From NCBI GenBank assembly GCA_963700735.1, contig CAVOYR010000005.1, positions 248,001 to 312,000 of the forward strand: 64,000 bases of DNA. The letters are read 5' to 3'. The notes under the pieces are model-generated. The model searched no databases. It was not told the DNA's origin and saw only the letters and a program-made list of their open reading frames with translations. How positions within the stretch are numbered: position 1 is the first letter of the stretch; every line of letters begins with the position of its first letter. The translations under genes were made by a program, and so were the position numbers. The stretch comes from Anderseniella sp963700735 (GTDB taxonomy: Bacteria; Pseudomonadota; Alphaproteobacteria; Rhizobiales; Aestuariivirgaceae). Positions 25,471 to 33,811 of the stretch are shown one piece after another.

Positions 25471-26892
25471 ATGGCAGACAGACCAAAGAACACAGCCGAG
25501 GCGATGAAGTACCTGAAGGACAACGACATCAAGTACGTCGACCTTCGCTTCACCGATCCGCGCGGCAAGATGCAGCACGTCACCCAGGACGTTTCCACCA
25601 TCGACGAGGACGTGTTTGCCGACGGCATGATGTTCGACGGCTCGTCCATCGCCGGCTGGAAGGCGATCAACGAGTCCGACATGGTGCTGATGCTGGACGC
25701 CGAGTCGCTGCACATCGACCCGTTCTACGCGCAGAAGACCGCAGCCATCTTCTGCGACATTCTCGACCCCGCGTCGGGCGAGGCCTATGAGCGCGACCCG
25801 CGCACCACGGCCAAGAAGGCCGAAGCCTACGTCAAGTCGACCGGTATCGGCGACACCATCACCGTTGGCCCGGAAGCCGAGTTCTTCATGTTCGACGACG
25901 TGCGGTTCTCGACCGACATGTACAACACCGGCTTCAAGGTGGACTCGACCGAGCTGCCGTCGAACATGGATGCCGAGTACGAGATGGGCAACATGGGCCA
26001 CCGTCCGCGCGTCAAGGGCGGGTACTTCCCCGTGAACCCGATCGACTTCGGCCAGGACATCCGCGGCGAAATGCTTGCCGCCATGGCCTCGATGGGCGTG
26101 ACGGTTGAAAAGCACCACCACGAGGTGGCCGCTGCCCAGCACGAGCTTGGCATCAAGTTCGAGACGCTGACCAAGTGCGCCGACTCGCTGCAGATCTACA
26201 AGTACGCGATCCACAACGTCGCCCACCAGTACGGCAAGACGGCGACGTTCATGCCGAAGCCGGTGTTCGGTGACAACGGGTCGGGCATGCACGTGCACCA
26301 GTCGATCTGGAAGGACGGCAAGCCGCTGTTCGCCGGCAACCAGTATGCCGACCTGTCGGAAATGTGCCTGTTCTACATCGGCGGCATCATCAAGCATGCC
26401 AAGTCGCTGAACGCGTTCACCAACCCGTCCACCAACTCGTACAAGCGGCTGGTGCCGGGCTACGAAGCGCCGGTGCTGCTGGCGTACTCGTCGCGCAACC
26501 GGTCTGCCTCGTGCCGTATTCCGTGGACCGCATCGCCGAAGGGCAAGCGCGTTGAAGTGCGCTTCCCCGACCCGACCGCCAACCCGTACCTGGCCTTCTC
26601 GGCCATGGTGATGGCCGGCATGGACGGCATCCTGAACAAGATCCACCCGGGCGATCCGATGGACAAGGACCTCTATGACCTGCCGCCGGAAGAGCTGAAG
26701 GACATCCCGACCGTGTGCGGCAGCTTGCGCGAAGCGCTGGCCTCGCTGGATGCGGACCGCGAGTACCTGAAGAAGGGTGGCGTGTTCTCCGACGACCAGA
26801 TCGACTCCTACATCGAGCTGAAGATGGCGGAAAACATGCGCTACGAAATGGCGCCGCACCCGATCGAATACGACATGTACTACTCGGTCTGA
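25471..26892 (+). CDS. glnA: Glutamine synthetase type I
   Basis: Dodecameric enzyme that makes glutamine from glutamate, ammonia and ATP. 473 residues, full length. The beta-Asp region DGMMFDGSSIAGWKAINESDM, metal and ATP sites (VGPEAEFFMFDD, KPVFGDNGSGMHVHQSIWKDG), the flexible loop NPSTNSYKRLVPGYEAPV and the adenylylation segment KNLYDLPPEE-like (KDLYDLPPEELKDIP), whose Tyr is the AMP target, are all present. The adenylylation Tyr implies GlnE control. GAGGG sits 7 bases before the start; a terminator lies 25 bases after the stop. Confidence 0.99.
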   Translation: MADRPKNTAEAMKYLKDNDIKYVDLRFTDPRGKMQHVTQDVSTIDEDVFADGMMFDGSSIAGWKAINESDMVLMLDAESLHIDPFYAQKTAAIFCDILDPASGEAYERDPRTTAKKAEAYVKSTGIGDTITVGPEAEFFMFDDVRFSTDMYNTGFKVDSTELPSNMDAEYEMGNMGHRPRVKGGYFPVNPIDFGQDIRGEMLAAMASMGVTVEKHHHEVAAAQHELGIKFETLTKCADSLQIYKYAIHNVAHQYGKTATFMPKPVFGDNGSGMHVHQSIWKDGKPLFAGNQYADLSEMCLFYIGGIIKHAKSLNAFTNPSTNSYKRLVPGYEAPVLLAYSSRNRSASCRIPWTASPKGKRVEVRFPDPTANPYLAFSAMVMAGMDGILNKIHPGDPMDKDLYDLPPEELKDIPTVCGSLREALASLDADREYLKKGGVFSDDQIDSYIELKMAENMRYEMAPHPIEYDMYYSV

Positions 26893-26916
26893 TCGCCCTC
26901 ATCAGACCATGCCAAG

Positions 26917-26958
26917 AGACCGGGTCCGTTGCATCACGCTTCGGGCCCGGTCTTTTTG
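26917..26958 (+). terminator. Rho-independent terminator of glnBA
   Basis: agaccgggtccg pairs with cgggcccggtct (one mismatch) around a loop of about 13 bases and is followed immediately by TTTTTG. It lies 25 bases beyond the glnA stop. Confidence 0.9.
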
Positions 26959-27039
26959 TGGCTACCGGTTAACCCGGAATTTACGCTGTTGCTGCCTTAA
27001 TCCGTTCCCTGAGTATCAGTGAGTGGCGGGACAGAAGTG

Positions 27040-27630
27040 ATGGGCAGGCCGGTTCGTTTTGCGTTGTGTGTTGTCGGGCTGCTGGGCGTGATGCTGGCAG
27101 CCATGGTGCCGATGCAGGTGTCAGCCGCCAGTGCGTTCGGCAAGAGCATGGGGCCGATCCCCAAGGGGTTGCCGGGCCCGGAAGAAATCAGTTTCCCCAC
27201 CCGTTATGCGCCCGGCACCATCGTGGTGGTGGTGAAACATCGCAGGCTCTATTACGTTACCAGCCGGGGCCGCGCGCTGCGCTACGTGGTGGGCGTGGGC
27301 CGCGAGGGCATGAACTGGAAAGGCACCGCCGAGATCGCCCGCAAGGCCGAGTGGCCAAGCTGGACGCCGCCGGCCGAAATGCATGCCCGCGCCAAGGCCA
27401 AGGGCGTGTTCCTGCCGCAGCAACTGGACGGCGGTACGGGCAATCCGCTGGGGGCACGGGCGCTCTACCTCTACAACAACGGCAAGGACACGCTGTACCG
27501 GATCCACGGCACCAACGAGCCGCACAATCTTGGCAAGGCGGTCACGTCCGGCTGCATCCGCATGCTCAACCACCACGTGGCAGACCTGTACAAACGCGTC
27601 GGCATCGGTACCCGCGTCATCGTCATGTAG
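27040..27630 (+). CDS. L,D-transpeptidase (YkuD domain), exported
   Basis: A predicted 196-residue periplasmic enzyme. L,D-transpeptidases cross-link peptidoglycan stem peptides (3-3 links) or attach lipoproteins to it. A signal peptide (VRFALCVVGLLGVMLAAM...SAASA) is followed by the YkuD fold: TIVVVVKHRRLYYVTSRGRALRYVVGVGREG, then GTGNPLGARALYLY and the catalytic IHGTNEPHNLG...SGCIRM with the nucleophile Cys. A GTG seven codons upstream is an alternative start; the ATG just before the signal peptide is preferred. It stands alone after the glnA terminator. Confidence 0.93.
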   Translation: MGRPVRFALCVVGLLGVMLAAMVPMQVSAASAFGKSMGPIPKGLPGPEEISFPTRYAPGTIVVVVKHRRLYYVTSRGRALRYVVGVGREGMNWKGTAEIARKAEWPSWTPPAEMHARAKAKGVFLPQQLDGGTGNPLGARALYLYNNGKDTLYRIHGTNEPHNLGKAVTSGCIRMLNHHVADLYKRVGIGTRVIVM

Positions 27631-27716
27631 CGCCGCCTGCGGCCTTGCCATGGGCGAGGCATTGCAGCACTGTCCGCGCCGCGCCATGAGTGATGCCGAC
27701 GAGATTGCTGCCTGAC

Positions 27717-28958
27717 ATGAATTCCCGCCCCACAAGCCGGTCTGAACTGGTTGCCGACTGGCGCCTGCTGGCGTTCGGCACGCTGGCCTCGCTGGCGTCC
27801 GCGCCGGGGCAGACGCTGGTGATCTCTCTGTTCAACGCCGACATGCGAGCTGCCTTCGACTTGAGCCATGGCGGCTTCGGGCTGATGTACATGGTGGCCA
27901 CGCTGGCCAGTGCGGCGGTGATCCTGTGGTCGGGCAAGCTGATCGACAGCCATGACCTGCGCACCGTGTTCACGCTGACCACGCTGGGGCTGACGGCCGC
28001 CTGCCTGGTGGCAGCCAGTGCAACCGGTCCGTTGACGCTACTGCTGGCCCTGTTCCTGTTGCGGCACTTCGGCCAGGGATTGATGAGCCACATCGCGATA
28101 ACCTCGGTGAACCGCTACTACCAGACGGTGCGCGGCAAGGCGTCGGCCATCGTCAACCAGGGCTTCACGCTTGCCGAGGCGACGCTGCCGATCACCATTT
28201 CCGCGGTCATCGTGGCCATTGGCTGGCGCTGGTCGTGGCTGACGCTGGCGTGCGTGGCGGCCGGTATCGTGCTGCCCTTGCTGCTGGTGCTGATTGCCGA
28301 CCACAAGGGCCGCCACGGGCGCTACCTCGAGCGCATCAACATCATCGAGACGCAGGCTGCCAGCAGCCATGTGACGGCGCAGCGGCAATGGACACGGGCC
28401 GAGATGCTGCGCGACCCGCGTTTCTATGGCGTGGTGCCGGTGGTGCTGGCGCCCTCGTTCCTCAACACCGGGCTGATGTTTCACCACCAGCACATCACGG
28501 CAGCCAATGGCTGGCCGCTGACCACCTGGTACCTGATGCTGTCGCTCTACGCGGTGACGTCCATCGTTGCATCGCTGCTGGCGGGCGCAGCGGTGGACAA
28601 GCGCGGTGCGAGCGCGCTGATGCCGTGGTTCGTGCTGCCGATCGCGCTGGGCGGGTTTTGTCTGATGGGCGGAACGCAAGCCTGGTGGATTACCGGCACG
28701 CTGATGTCGTTCGGCGCAGTGTCGGGCATGACAGGGGCCATCACGCCGCCGTTCTGGGCGGAGGTCTATGGTGTCAAACACCTCGGTTCGATCAAGGCGG
28801 TTGCGACAGCGGTGATGATCTTCGCCAGCGCACTGTCGCCCGCGCTCTATGGCTGGCTGTTCGATGCAGGCGTCACTGTGCCAACGGTGGGTGCCTTCAA
28901 TATTGCCTTCGTGCTGCTGGCCTCGGCGTGCGCGTGGGCAGCGCTGAGGCACAGGTAA
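27717..28958 (+). CDS. MFS transporter
   Basis: A 413-residue inner-membrane permease of the major facilitator superfamily, with about 12 hydrophobic segments and a longer central loop (ADHKGRHGRYLERINIIETQ). The intracellular loop after helix 2 shows SGKLIDSHDLR, a variant of the MFS G-x-x-x-D-R motif, and the second half has the matching GAAVDKRGAS. The N-terminus lacks a signal peptide. Substrate cannot be inferred. It is followed 4 bases later by the broken RluA-like gene on the same strand. Confidence 0.88.
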   Translation: MNSRPTSRSELVADWRLLAFGTLASLASAPGQTLVISLFNADMRAAFDLSHGGFGLMYMVATLASAAVILWSGKLIDSHDLRTVFTLTTLGLTAACLVAASATGPLTLLLALFLLRHFGQGLMSHIAITSVNRYYQTVRGKASAIVNQGFTLAEATLPITISAVIVAIGWRWSWLTLACVAAGIVLPLLLVLIADHKGRHGRYLERINIIETQAASSHVTAQRQWTRAEMLRDPRFYGVVPVVLAPSFLNTGLMFHHQHITAANGWPLTTWYLMLSLYAVTSIVASLLAGAAVDKRGASALMPWFVLPIALGGFCLMGGTQAWWITGTLMSFGAVSGMTGAITPPFWAEVYGVKHLGSIKAVATAVMIFASALSPALYGWLFDAGVTVPTVGAFNIAFVLLASACAWAALRHR

Positions 28959-28962
28959 AGCG

Positions 28963-29615
28963 ATGCGCCCTTCCCCCGCTACATATTCCCCGCCGCCGGA
29001 CACCGGCCTCGTCATTGTGCATCGTGATGAACACCTTCTGGTGCTGGACAAGCCGCCGGGGCTGCTGTCCGTGCCTGGCAAGGGTCCGGACCTGGCTGAT
29101 TGCCTGGAGGCACGGGTAAAGGCCCGGTATCCACAGGCGCTGAAGTCCACCGGCTGGACCGGGATACCTCGGGGCTGGTGGTCATGGCCTTGACCTCCCA
29201 TGCGCAGCGCCACCTGGGCCTGCAGTTCGAACGGCGCAAGCTGACCAAGAGCTATGTGGCGGAGGTCACAGGCGTGGTGACGGGCGACGAAGGCGAAATC
29301 AACCTGCCGCTGATTGTCGACTGGCCCAACCGGCCGCTGCAAATGGTGTGTCACGAGACAGGCAAGCCTGCCCTGACCCGGTGGCGGGTGATAGAGCGGC
29401 TTGCCACGTCTACCCGCATGGCGCTGGAACCGCACACGGGCCGGTCGCATCAGTTGCGTGTGCACATGAGGGAACTGGGCCATCCGATCCTCGGCAACTC
29501 GCTTTATGGCGACATCACATCCGCCCCCCGGCTGATGCTGCATGCGCATACGCTGGAGCTGCATGACCCGGGCGATGGTGCGCGCATCCGGCTGGTTGCG
29601 CCGGTGCCGTTCTGA
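28963..29615 (+). pseudogene. RluA-family rRNA/tRNA pseudouridine synthase, one frameshift
   Basis: Isomerises uridine to pseudouridine in RNA. The N-terminal part (LVIVHRDEHLLVLDKPPGLLSVPGKG) and the catalytic part (VHRLDRDTSGLVVMAL with the catalytic Asp, EPHTGRSHQLRVHM, LGHPILGNSLYG) are intact but in different frames. Adding one G at about 29145 (AAGTCC to AAGGTCC) joins them into a ~217-residue protein, the size of short RluA-type enzymes acting on 23S rRNA or tRNA. The break sits in a short G run, so sequence error is a real alternative to true inactivation. Confidence 0.9.
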
Positions 29616-29627
29616 TAGCGTCCGGCC

Positions 29628-31620
29628 ATGACGAAACACCCGTATTCAGCGCTGTTCGAACCCCTGCGGATTGGCCCGGTGACGGCTCCCAACCGGTTCT
29701 ACCAGGTGCCGCACTGCACTGGCATGGGCTACACCCATCCGATGACGCTGGCCGCCATGCGCGAGGTGAAGGCCGAGGGTGGCTGGGGCGTTGTCAACAC
29801 CGAGTATTGTTCGATCCACCCGACGTCGGATGACACGCCCTACCCGCACTGTACGCTTTGGGACGACCAGGACGTGCGCAACATGGCGGCAATGACGCAG
29901 CGCGTACATGCCTACGGCGCGCTGGCCGGGGTTGAGCTGTGGCATGGCGGCAGACGGTCATCCAACCTGCATTCGCGCCGGGCACCGCTGGGCGCGGTCA
30001 GCCTGCCCACGTCGAACGACCCGTGGCAGTCGCGGCGCATGGACCGGCAGGACATCGATCAGCTGCGGCAGTGGCACAAGGCTGCCGCACGTCGCGCGCA
30101 GGAGGCAGGCTTCAACATTGTCTACGTCTATGCAGCCCACACGTACCTGCTGGCGCAACTGCTTGACACGGACGGCGTTGAAGTCGCCGCCGGGCTGGTG
30201 CAGCGCGGGCAGTTGCTGCGCGACCTGCTGGACGACACGCGGGACGCCACGCAAGGCCAGTGCGCCATTGCCATCCGGATCGAGGTGGACAACGAGGACG
30301 GCAGCACCACCGCGCGCGACGAGCTGCTGCAATCGCTTGGTGCCCATGCGGACCTGTTCGACGTGACCGTGTCGGACTACGCACAGGAGATGGGGGTATC
30401 GCGGTTCATCGAGGCGGCATCGTTCGAGGCGCGCGTGGGCCATGTGCGCACGCTGACCGGCAAGCCGGTTGTGGGCGTTGGACGCTTCACCTCGCCCGAA
30501 ACCATGCTGGCCCAGTTGCGCCGGGGCGTGCTGGACCTGATAGGAGCCGCCCGGCCCTCGATTGCCGACCCGTTCCTGCCGGCCAAGATCCGCGATGGCC
30601 GGATCGACGAGATCCGCGAGTGCATTGGCTGCAACATCTGTTATGCGGGCGACGGCCAGGGCGTACCCATCCGCTGCACGCAAAACCCCACCATGGGCGA
30701 GGAATGGCGGCGTGGTTGGCACCCGGAGCGGGTACCGGTTGTGCAGACGCGGCAATCGGTGCTGGTCGTCGGCTCGGGACCTGCGGGACTCGAGGCCGCC
30801 CACGTACTGTCGAAGCGCGGGTTCGAGGTGATGCTGGCCGAGGCAGATGAAGCCCTGGGCGGGCGCATCAACCACGAAGTCTAGGCTGCCCGGCCTGTCG
30901 GAATGGGTACGGGTGCGCGACCATCGCCTGCAACACCTGACCACTTCGGCCGCGGTTTCATTGTACCCCGCAAGCCGGATGACGGCAGCCGATGTTACGG
31001 GCGCCGGCACGGATCATGTGCTCATCGCCACCGGCAGCCACTGGCGCCGCGACGGCCGGGGACGGACCTCCAACGTGGCCATTGCCGGTTTTGATGACGC
31101 GCGGGTGCTGACGCCCGGCGACATCTTCGCGGGCAAGGCGCCTTCCGGTGCGGTGGTGGTCTACGACGACGATGCCTACTACATGGCGTCGGCCATCGCG
31201 GAACAACTGGCGATGCAGGGCCACCGCGTTACCTATGTGACGCCATCGGCAAAGGTGGCGAGCTGGTCGGCACTGACCACCGAGCAACCGCAGGTACACC
31301 GGCGGCTGGCGGAGCTGGACATCACCATCGTGCTCAACCGGTCGATATCTTCATTCGGTGAGGGCGAGCTGGCACTGGCCTGCACCTACACGGATGCGGT
31401 GAGCCGCATTGCCTGCGACAGCCTGGTGAGCGTGACCTCGCGGGAACCGGACGATGGGCTGTGGCGTGAACTCGCACACTTGCCGAACGTGCAGCGCATC
31501 GGCGACTGCAATGCGCCCGGCATCATCGCGCAGGCGGTACACGACGGCCATCGGGCGGCGCGGGAACTGGGCATCGATGCGCAGCAGCTTGAGGTCCGGC
31601 GCGAACGCGTGTGCCTGTAG
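29628..31620 (+). pseudogene. Trimethylamine/dimethylamine dehydrogenase-like iron-sulfur flavoenzyme, one frameshift
   Basis: An Old-Yellow-Enzyme-type dehydrogenase of the TMADH family. The N-terminal FMN barrel (SALFEPLRIGPVTAPNRFYQVPH, GAARPSIADPFLPAKI) leads to the 4Fe-4S site CIGCNICYAGDGQGVPIRC and QNPTMGEEWRRGWHPE, then the ADP-binding QSVLVVGSGPAGLEAAHVLS. The frame stops after GGRINHEV and resumes one base off at SRLPGLSEWVRVRDHRL; removing one base near 30879 gives HESRLPGL as in TMADH. The rest (VLIATGSHWRRDG ... IGDCNAPGIIAQAVHDGHRAAREL) is normal. The intact protein would have ~663 residues. The substrate amine cannot be told from sequence. Confidence 0.88.
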
Positions 31621-31622
31621 CC

Positions 31623-32594
31623 TCAACCAGCTGACGGCCACAGGTCAGGAGGCAGGATGCCGGTGGTGACGAAGTACAGCCAGGCCGACACCGTGACCAC
31701 CGAAAGGCCAGTTGTGACCAGCACCGTCGCGCTGGATCGTTCAACCCACACGCCATACTGCTGGGCGATGACGAAGGCATTTGTGGCCGTGGGCAAGGAC
31801 GCCAGCAGCACCGCCGTATAGGCCCACACCGGATCGAAGTCGCCCATCCACGACAGCATCAGGTACATCAGGGCGGGATGGACGACGAGCTTGATGGGCA
31901 CGATGTAGCCGAGTGCCAGCGGCACCCGCTTCATGGGCCGGAGTGCGAGGGTGACGCCCATGGCAAACAGCGCGCACGGTGCTGCCGCCTGCGCGAGGTA
32001 ATCGATCAGCCGGGTGACCGCTTCGGGCAATTCCACGTTGATGAACGCGAGCCCCACGCCGACGATGGTGGCAATGATGAAGGGGTGAAACAATATCTTG
32101 CGCAGTACGTCCACGACCAGCTTGGCCACCGACAGCCGCTGCTTTCCGTGCAGCGCCATCAGCGCCGGAGCCATGATGAAGTGCATGGTGTTCTCGAAGC
32201 AGATGATCAGCGCAACCGGCACCGCCGCGCGCTCGCCCAGCGCCAGGATGGCGATTGCCGGGCCCATGTAGCCGATATTGCCATATGAACCGGCAAGACC
32301 CTGCATCGCAGCCTCGCCGATGTTGCCACGCGTACCAATGATGCCGAGTACGAAGGTCAGCAGAAAGATGCCGTAGGTGGTAACAAGGTCAGTGCCAATG
32401 AAATCGAAATTGGCCAGCTGCTCGACCGGTGTCCTTGACAGCAGCTTGATGAACAGCGCCGGCAGCGCGACGTACACGATGAAGGTGTTGAGCCAGCCAA
32501 GCGCCTCAACCGGCTGGCGGGTGATCCGGGCGGTCACGAAGCCGATCACGATCAGGCCGAACAGCGGCAGTATCAGTCCAAGGATGTGAATCAT
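31623..32594 (-). CDS. AEC (auxin efflux carrier) family transporter
   Basis: A 323-residue inner-membrane carrier with about ten hydrophobic segments. Family features are GLILPLFGLIVIGFVTAR at the N-terminus, the GLAGSYGNIGYMGPAIAILALG segment in the first half and MGVTLAL plus LPTATNAFVIAQQYG in the second. Bacterial members export or import small organic acids such as malate. It is convergent with the TMADH-like gene, with two bases between the stops, so a link to amine oxidation is not implied. The start MIHILGLI is chosen over a longer upstream frame. Confidence 0.9.
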   Translation of the reverse strand: MIHILGLILPLFGLIVIGFVTARITRQPVEALGWLNTFIVYVALPALFIKLLSRTPVEQLANFDFIGTDLVTTYGIFLLTFVLGIIGTRGNIGEAAMQGLAGSYGNIGYMGPAIAILALGERAAVPVALIICFENTMHFIMAPALMALHGKQRLSVAKLVVDVLRKILFHPFIIATIVGVGLAFINVELPEAVTRLIDYLAQAAAPCALFAMGVTLALRPMKRVPLALGYIVPIKLVVHPALMYLMLSWMGDFDPVWAYTAVLLASLPTATNAFVIAQQYGVWVERSSATVLVTTGLSVVTVSAWLYFVTTGILPPDLWPSAG

Positions 32595-32725
32595 CAGTTC
32601 GGCGGGTCCGGCACGCTGCGGGCAAGTGTGCGCGCAGCAATAGGCCAATTGCCGTGCAATCGCAAATGCACGGGGCGCATGGCGCGCCCGCAACCACGCC
32701 CTGTCCAGACCAATGAACTGGAGAT

Positions 32726-32749
32726 GAACGCAGCTGTCAGGCTGCGTTC
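32726..32749. repeat. Perfect 9-bp inverted repeat upstream of the Gly/Tyr-repeat protein gene
   Basis: gaacgcagc-tgtcag-gctgcgttc forms a 9-bp stem with a 6-base loop, about 78 bases before the Tat-exported protein gene and 130 bases upstream of the AEC gene on the other strand. There is no U-tract on the plus strand. It could be a regulator site or a leader hairpin; nothing in the sequence decides between them. Confidence 0.5.
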
Positions 32750-32826
32750 AATGACGTTCAGTCATGGTGGTTGCCATACCGGGGACAGACACGAGACCCA
32801 ACCCCTGACACAGAGGAAACAGACAG

Positions 32827-33288
32827 ATGACCAACCCCTCAGCGATTTCCCGCCGCAACTTCTTCCGCTCGATTGCAGCACCGGCGCTTGCCGTTGCCGT
32901 TGTCGCCATGGCAGCGAACACCACGCTGGTCACCCCCGCCGAAGCGGGCACGCCGTCGTTCAACAAGGGCCATGCTGCCGGCAAGTCGAAGGGCCGCAAG
33001 GACGGCTATGCCGACGGCTACAAGGGTGCCTACATGGCGTCCTACGTTGACGAGATGATCAATGGCGGCTCGTCCGGCTACCAGTCCGCCCAACGGTCGG
33101 CAGGTGGCATCAACTGGGCCGAGTACCGCGCCGGATACAAGATCGGCTATCGCCGGGGCTACAAGAGTGGCTACGCAGCCGGGCAGCGTGACGGCGGCAA
33201 TGATGGCCGCTCCGACGCCCGGGACTGGAAGGCAGACCTGCGCGAGGAAATGAAAAACTGCATGAAGTACGGCAACTGCATCGACTGA
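32827..33288 (+). CDS. Tat-exported Gly/Tyr-repeat protein of unknown function
   Basis: A predicted 153-residue protein. A twin-arginine leader (SRRNFFRSIAAPALAVAVVAMAA ... PAEA) indicates folded export. The mature region has a glycine every fourth residue with tyrosines beside it: GYADGYKGAY (about 60-69) and GYKIGYRRGYKSGYAAG (about 103-119), continuing GQRDGGNDG. Two cysteines lie near the end (KNCMKYGNCID). The G-x3 periodicity recalls the GX3 repeats of Yae1-type domains and glycine-zipper helices, but I do not recognise the family. GAGGAAACAG precedes the start; a terminator follows. Confidence 0.85.
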   Translation: MTNPSAISRRNFFRSIAAPALAVAVVAMAANTTLVTPAEAGTPSFNKGHAAGKSKGRKDGYADGYKGAYMASYVDEMINGGSSGYQSAQRSAGGINWAEYRAGYKIGYRRGYKSGYAAGQRDGGNDGRSDARDWKADLREEMKNCMKYGNCID

Positions 33289-33311
33289 GCGCCGGAACTT
33301 GCCAACGGCTG

Positions 33312-33341
33312 GCCCTGCCCCTTCCAAGGGGTGGGGCTTTG
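33312..33341 (+). terminator. Terminator after the Gly/Tyr-repeat protein gene
   Basis: gccctgcccctt pairs with aaggggtggggc (two mismatched positions) with a 2-base loop, followed by TTTG, 23 bases after the stop. The GC-rich stem is strong but the U-tract is short. Confidence 0.6.
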
Positions 33342-33534
33342 CCCGTATAGCGACATGAACCAGATGATCTGGAAGGTGCCGGAGATGATCGCCTACCTGT
33401 CGCGGCTGTTTGAACTGGCACCGGGCGACCTGATCATGACCGGCACGCCTTCAGGCGTCGGCCCGGTGAACCGGGGCGACCGGCTGCACGGCCATGCGCA
33501 AGGCATCGGCGAGATTCACTGCACGGTGACCTGA
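33340..33534 (+). pseudogene. C-terminal remnant of a fumarylacetoacetate hydrolase family gene
   Basis: Only the last ~60 codons of an FAH-family enzyme remain: QMIWKVPEMIAYLSRLFELA, PGDLIMTGTPSGVGPVNRGD and a closing GHAQGIGEIHCTV. LTGTPxGVGP is the family's C-terminal signature. The metal-binding E-x-E site and the rest of the ~220-280-residue protein are missing, and only ~50 bases separate the remnant from the preceding gene. It is a truncated relic rather than a frameshift. No start codon context supports expression. Confidence 0.85.
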
Positions 33535-33556
33535 TGTGCCCCCCACCGGGCGTGTG

Positions 33557-33709
33557 TTACTGCAGGGAGGCCTGAACCATGGTGGCCACCTTCACGCCCC
33601 AGCCCAGCGGGTTGACCAGACCGAGTGCCCAGGCAGCGTTGATGAGCACACCGACGGACAGGTCGGCGATGATCACCCATTTGCCGACCTTGAGAAACTT
33701 CCAGAGCAT
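33557..33709 (-). CDS. Small single-pass membrane protein
   Basis: A possible 50-residue protein starting MLWKFLKVGKWVIIADLSVG. The middle is a hydrophobic helix (WVIIADLSVGVLINAAWALGL) followed by NPLGWGVKVATMVQASLQ. GAGG lies 4 bases before the inner ATG, which argues for it over an in-frame ATG ten codons upstream. It has no recognisable family. It lies between the FAH relic and the flippase gene, on the same strand as the flippase. Confidence 0.5.
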   Translation of the reverse strand: MLWKFLKVGKWVIIADLSVGVLINAAWALGLVNPLGWGVKVATMVQASLQ

Positions 33710-33811
33710 GTCGCCTCGTGCCTTTTTGGTACACCGCATTTACGCTTTGGTGAGAACCAGCAAGGCACGCGCCAGACGGCTGGCCGGGCGGCAAGAGTTG
33801 ATGGGATAATG

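Noticed and set aside
24985..26859. A 624-codon open frame antisense to glnB-glnA.
   Set aside because: It mirrors the strong codon bias of glnA in GC-rich DNA, is rich in His/Arg/Val without any domain, and glnA on the other strand is unmistakable.
28038..29639. A 533-codon minus-strand frame across the MFS and RluA-like genes.
   Set aside because: Composition is Arg/His/Gln-rich with no domain; both plus-strand genes have clear family motifs.
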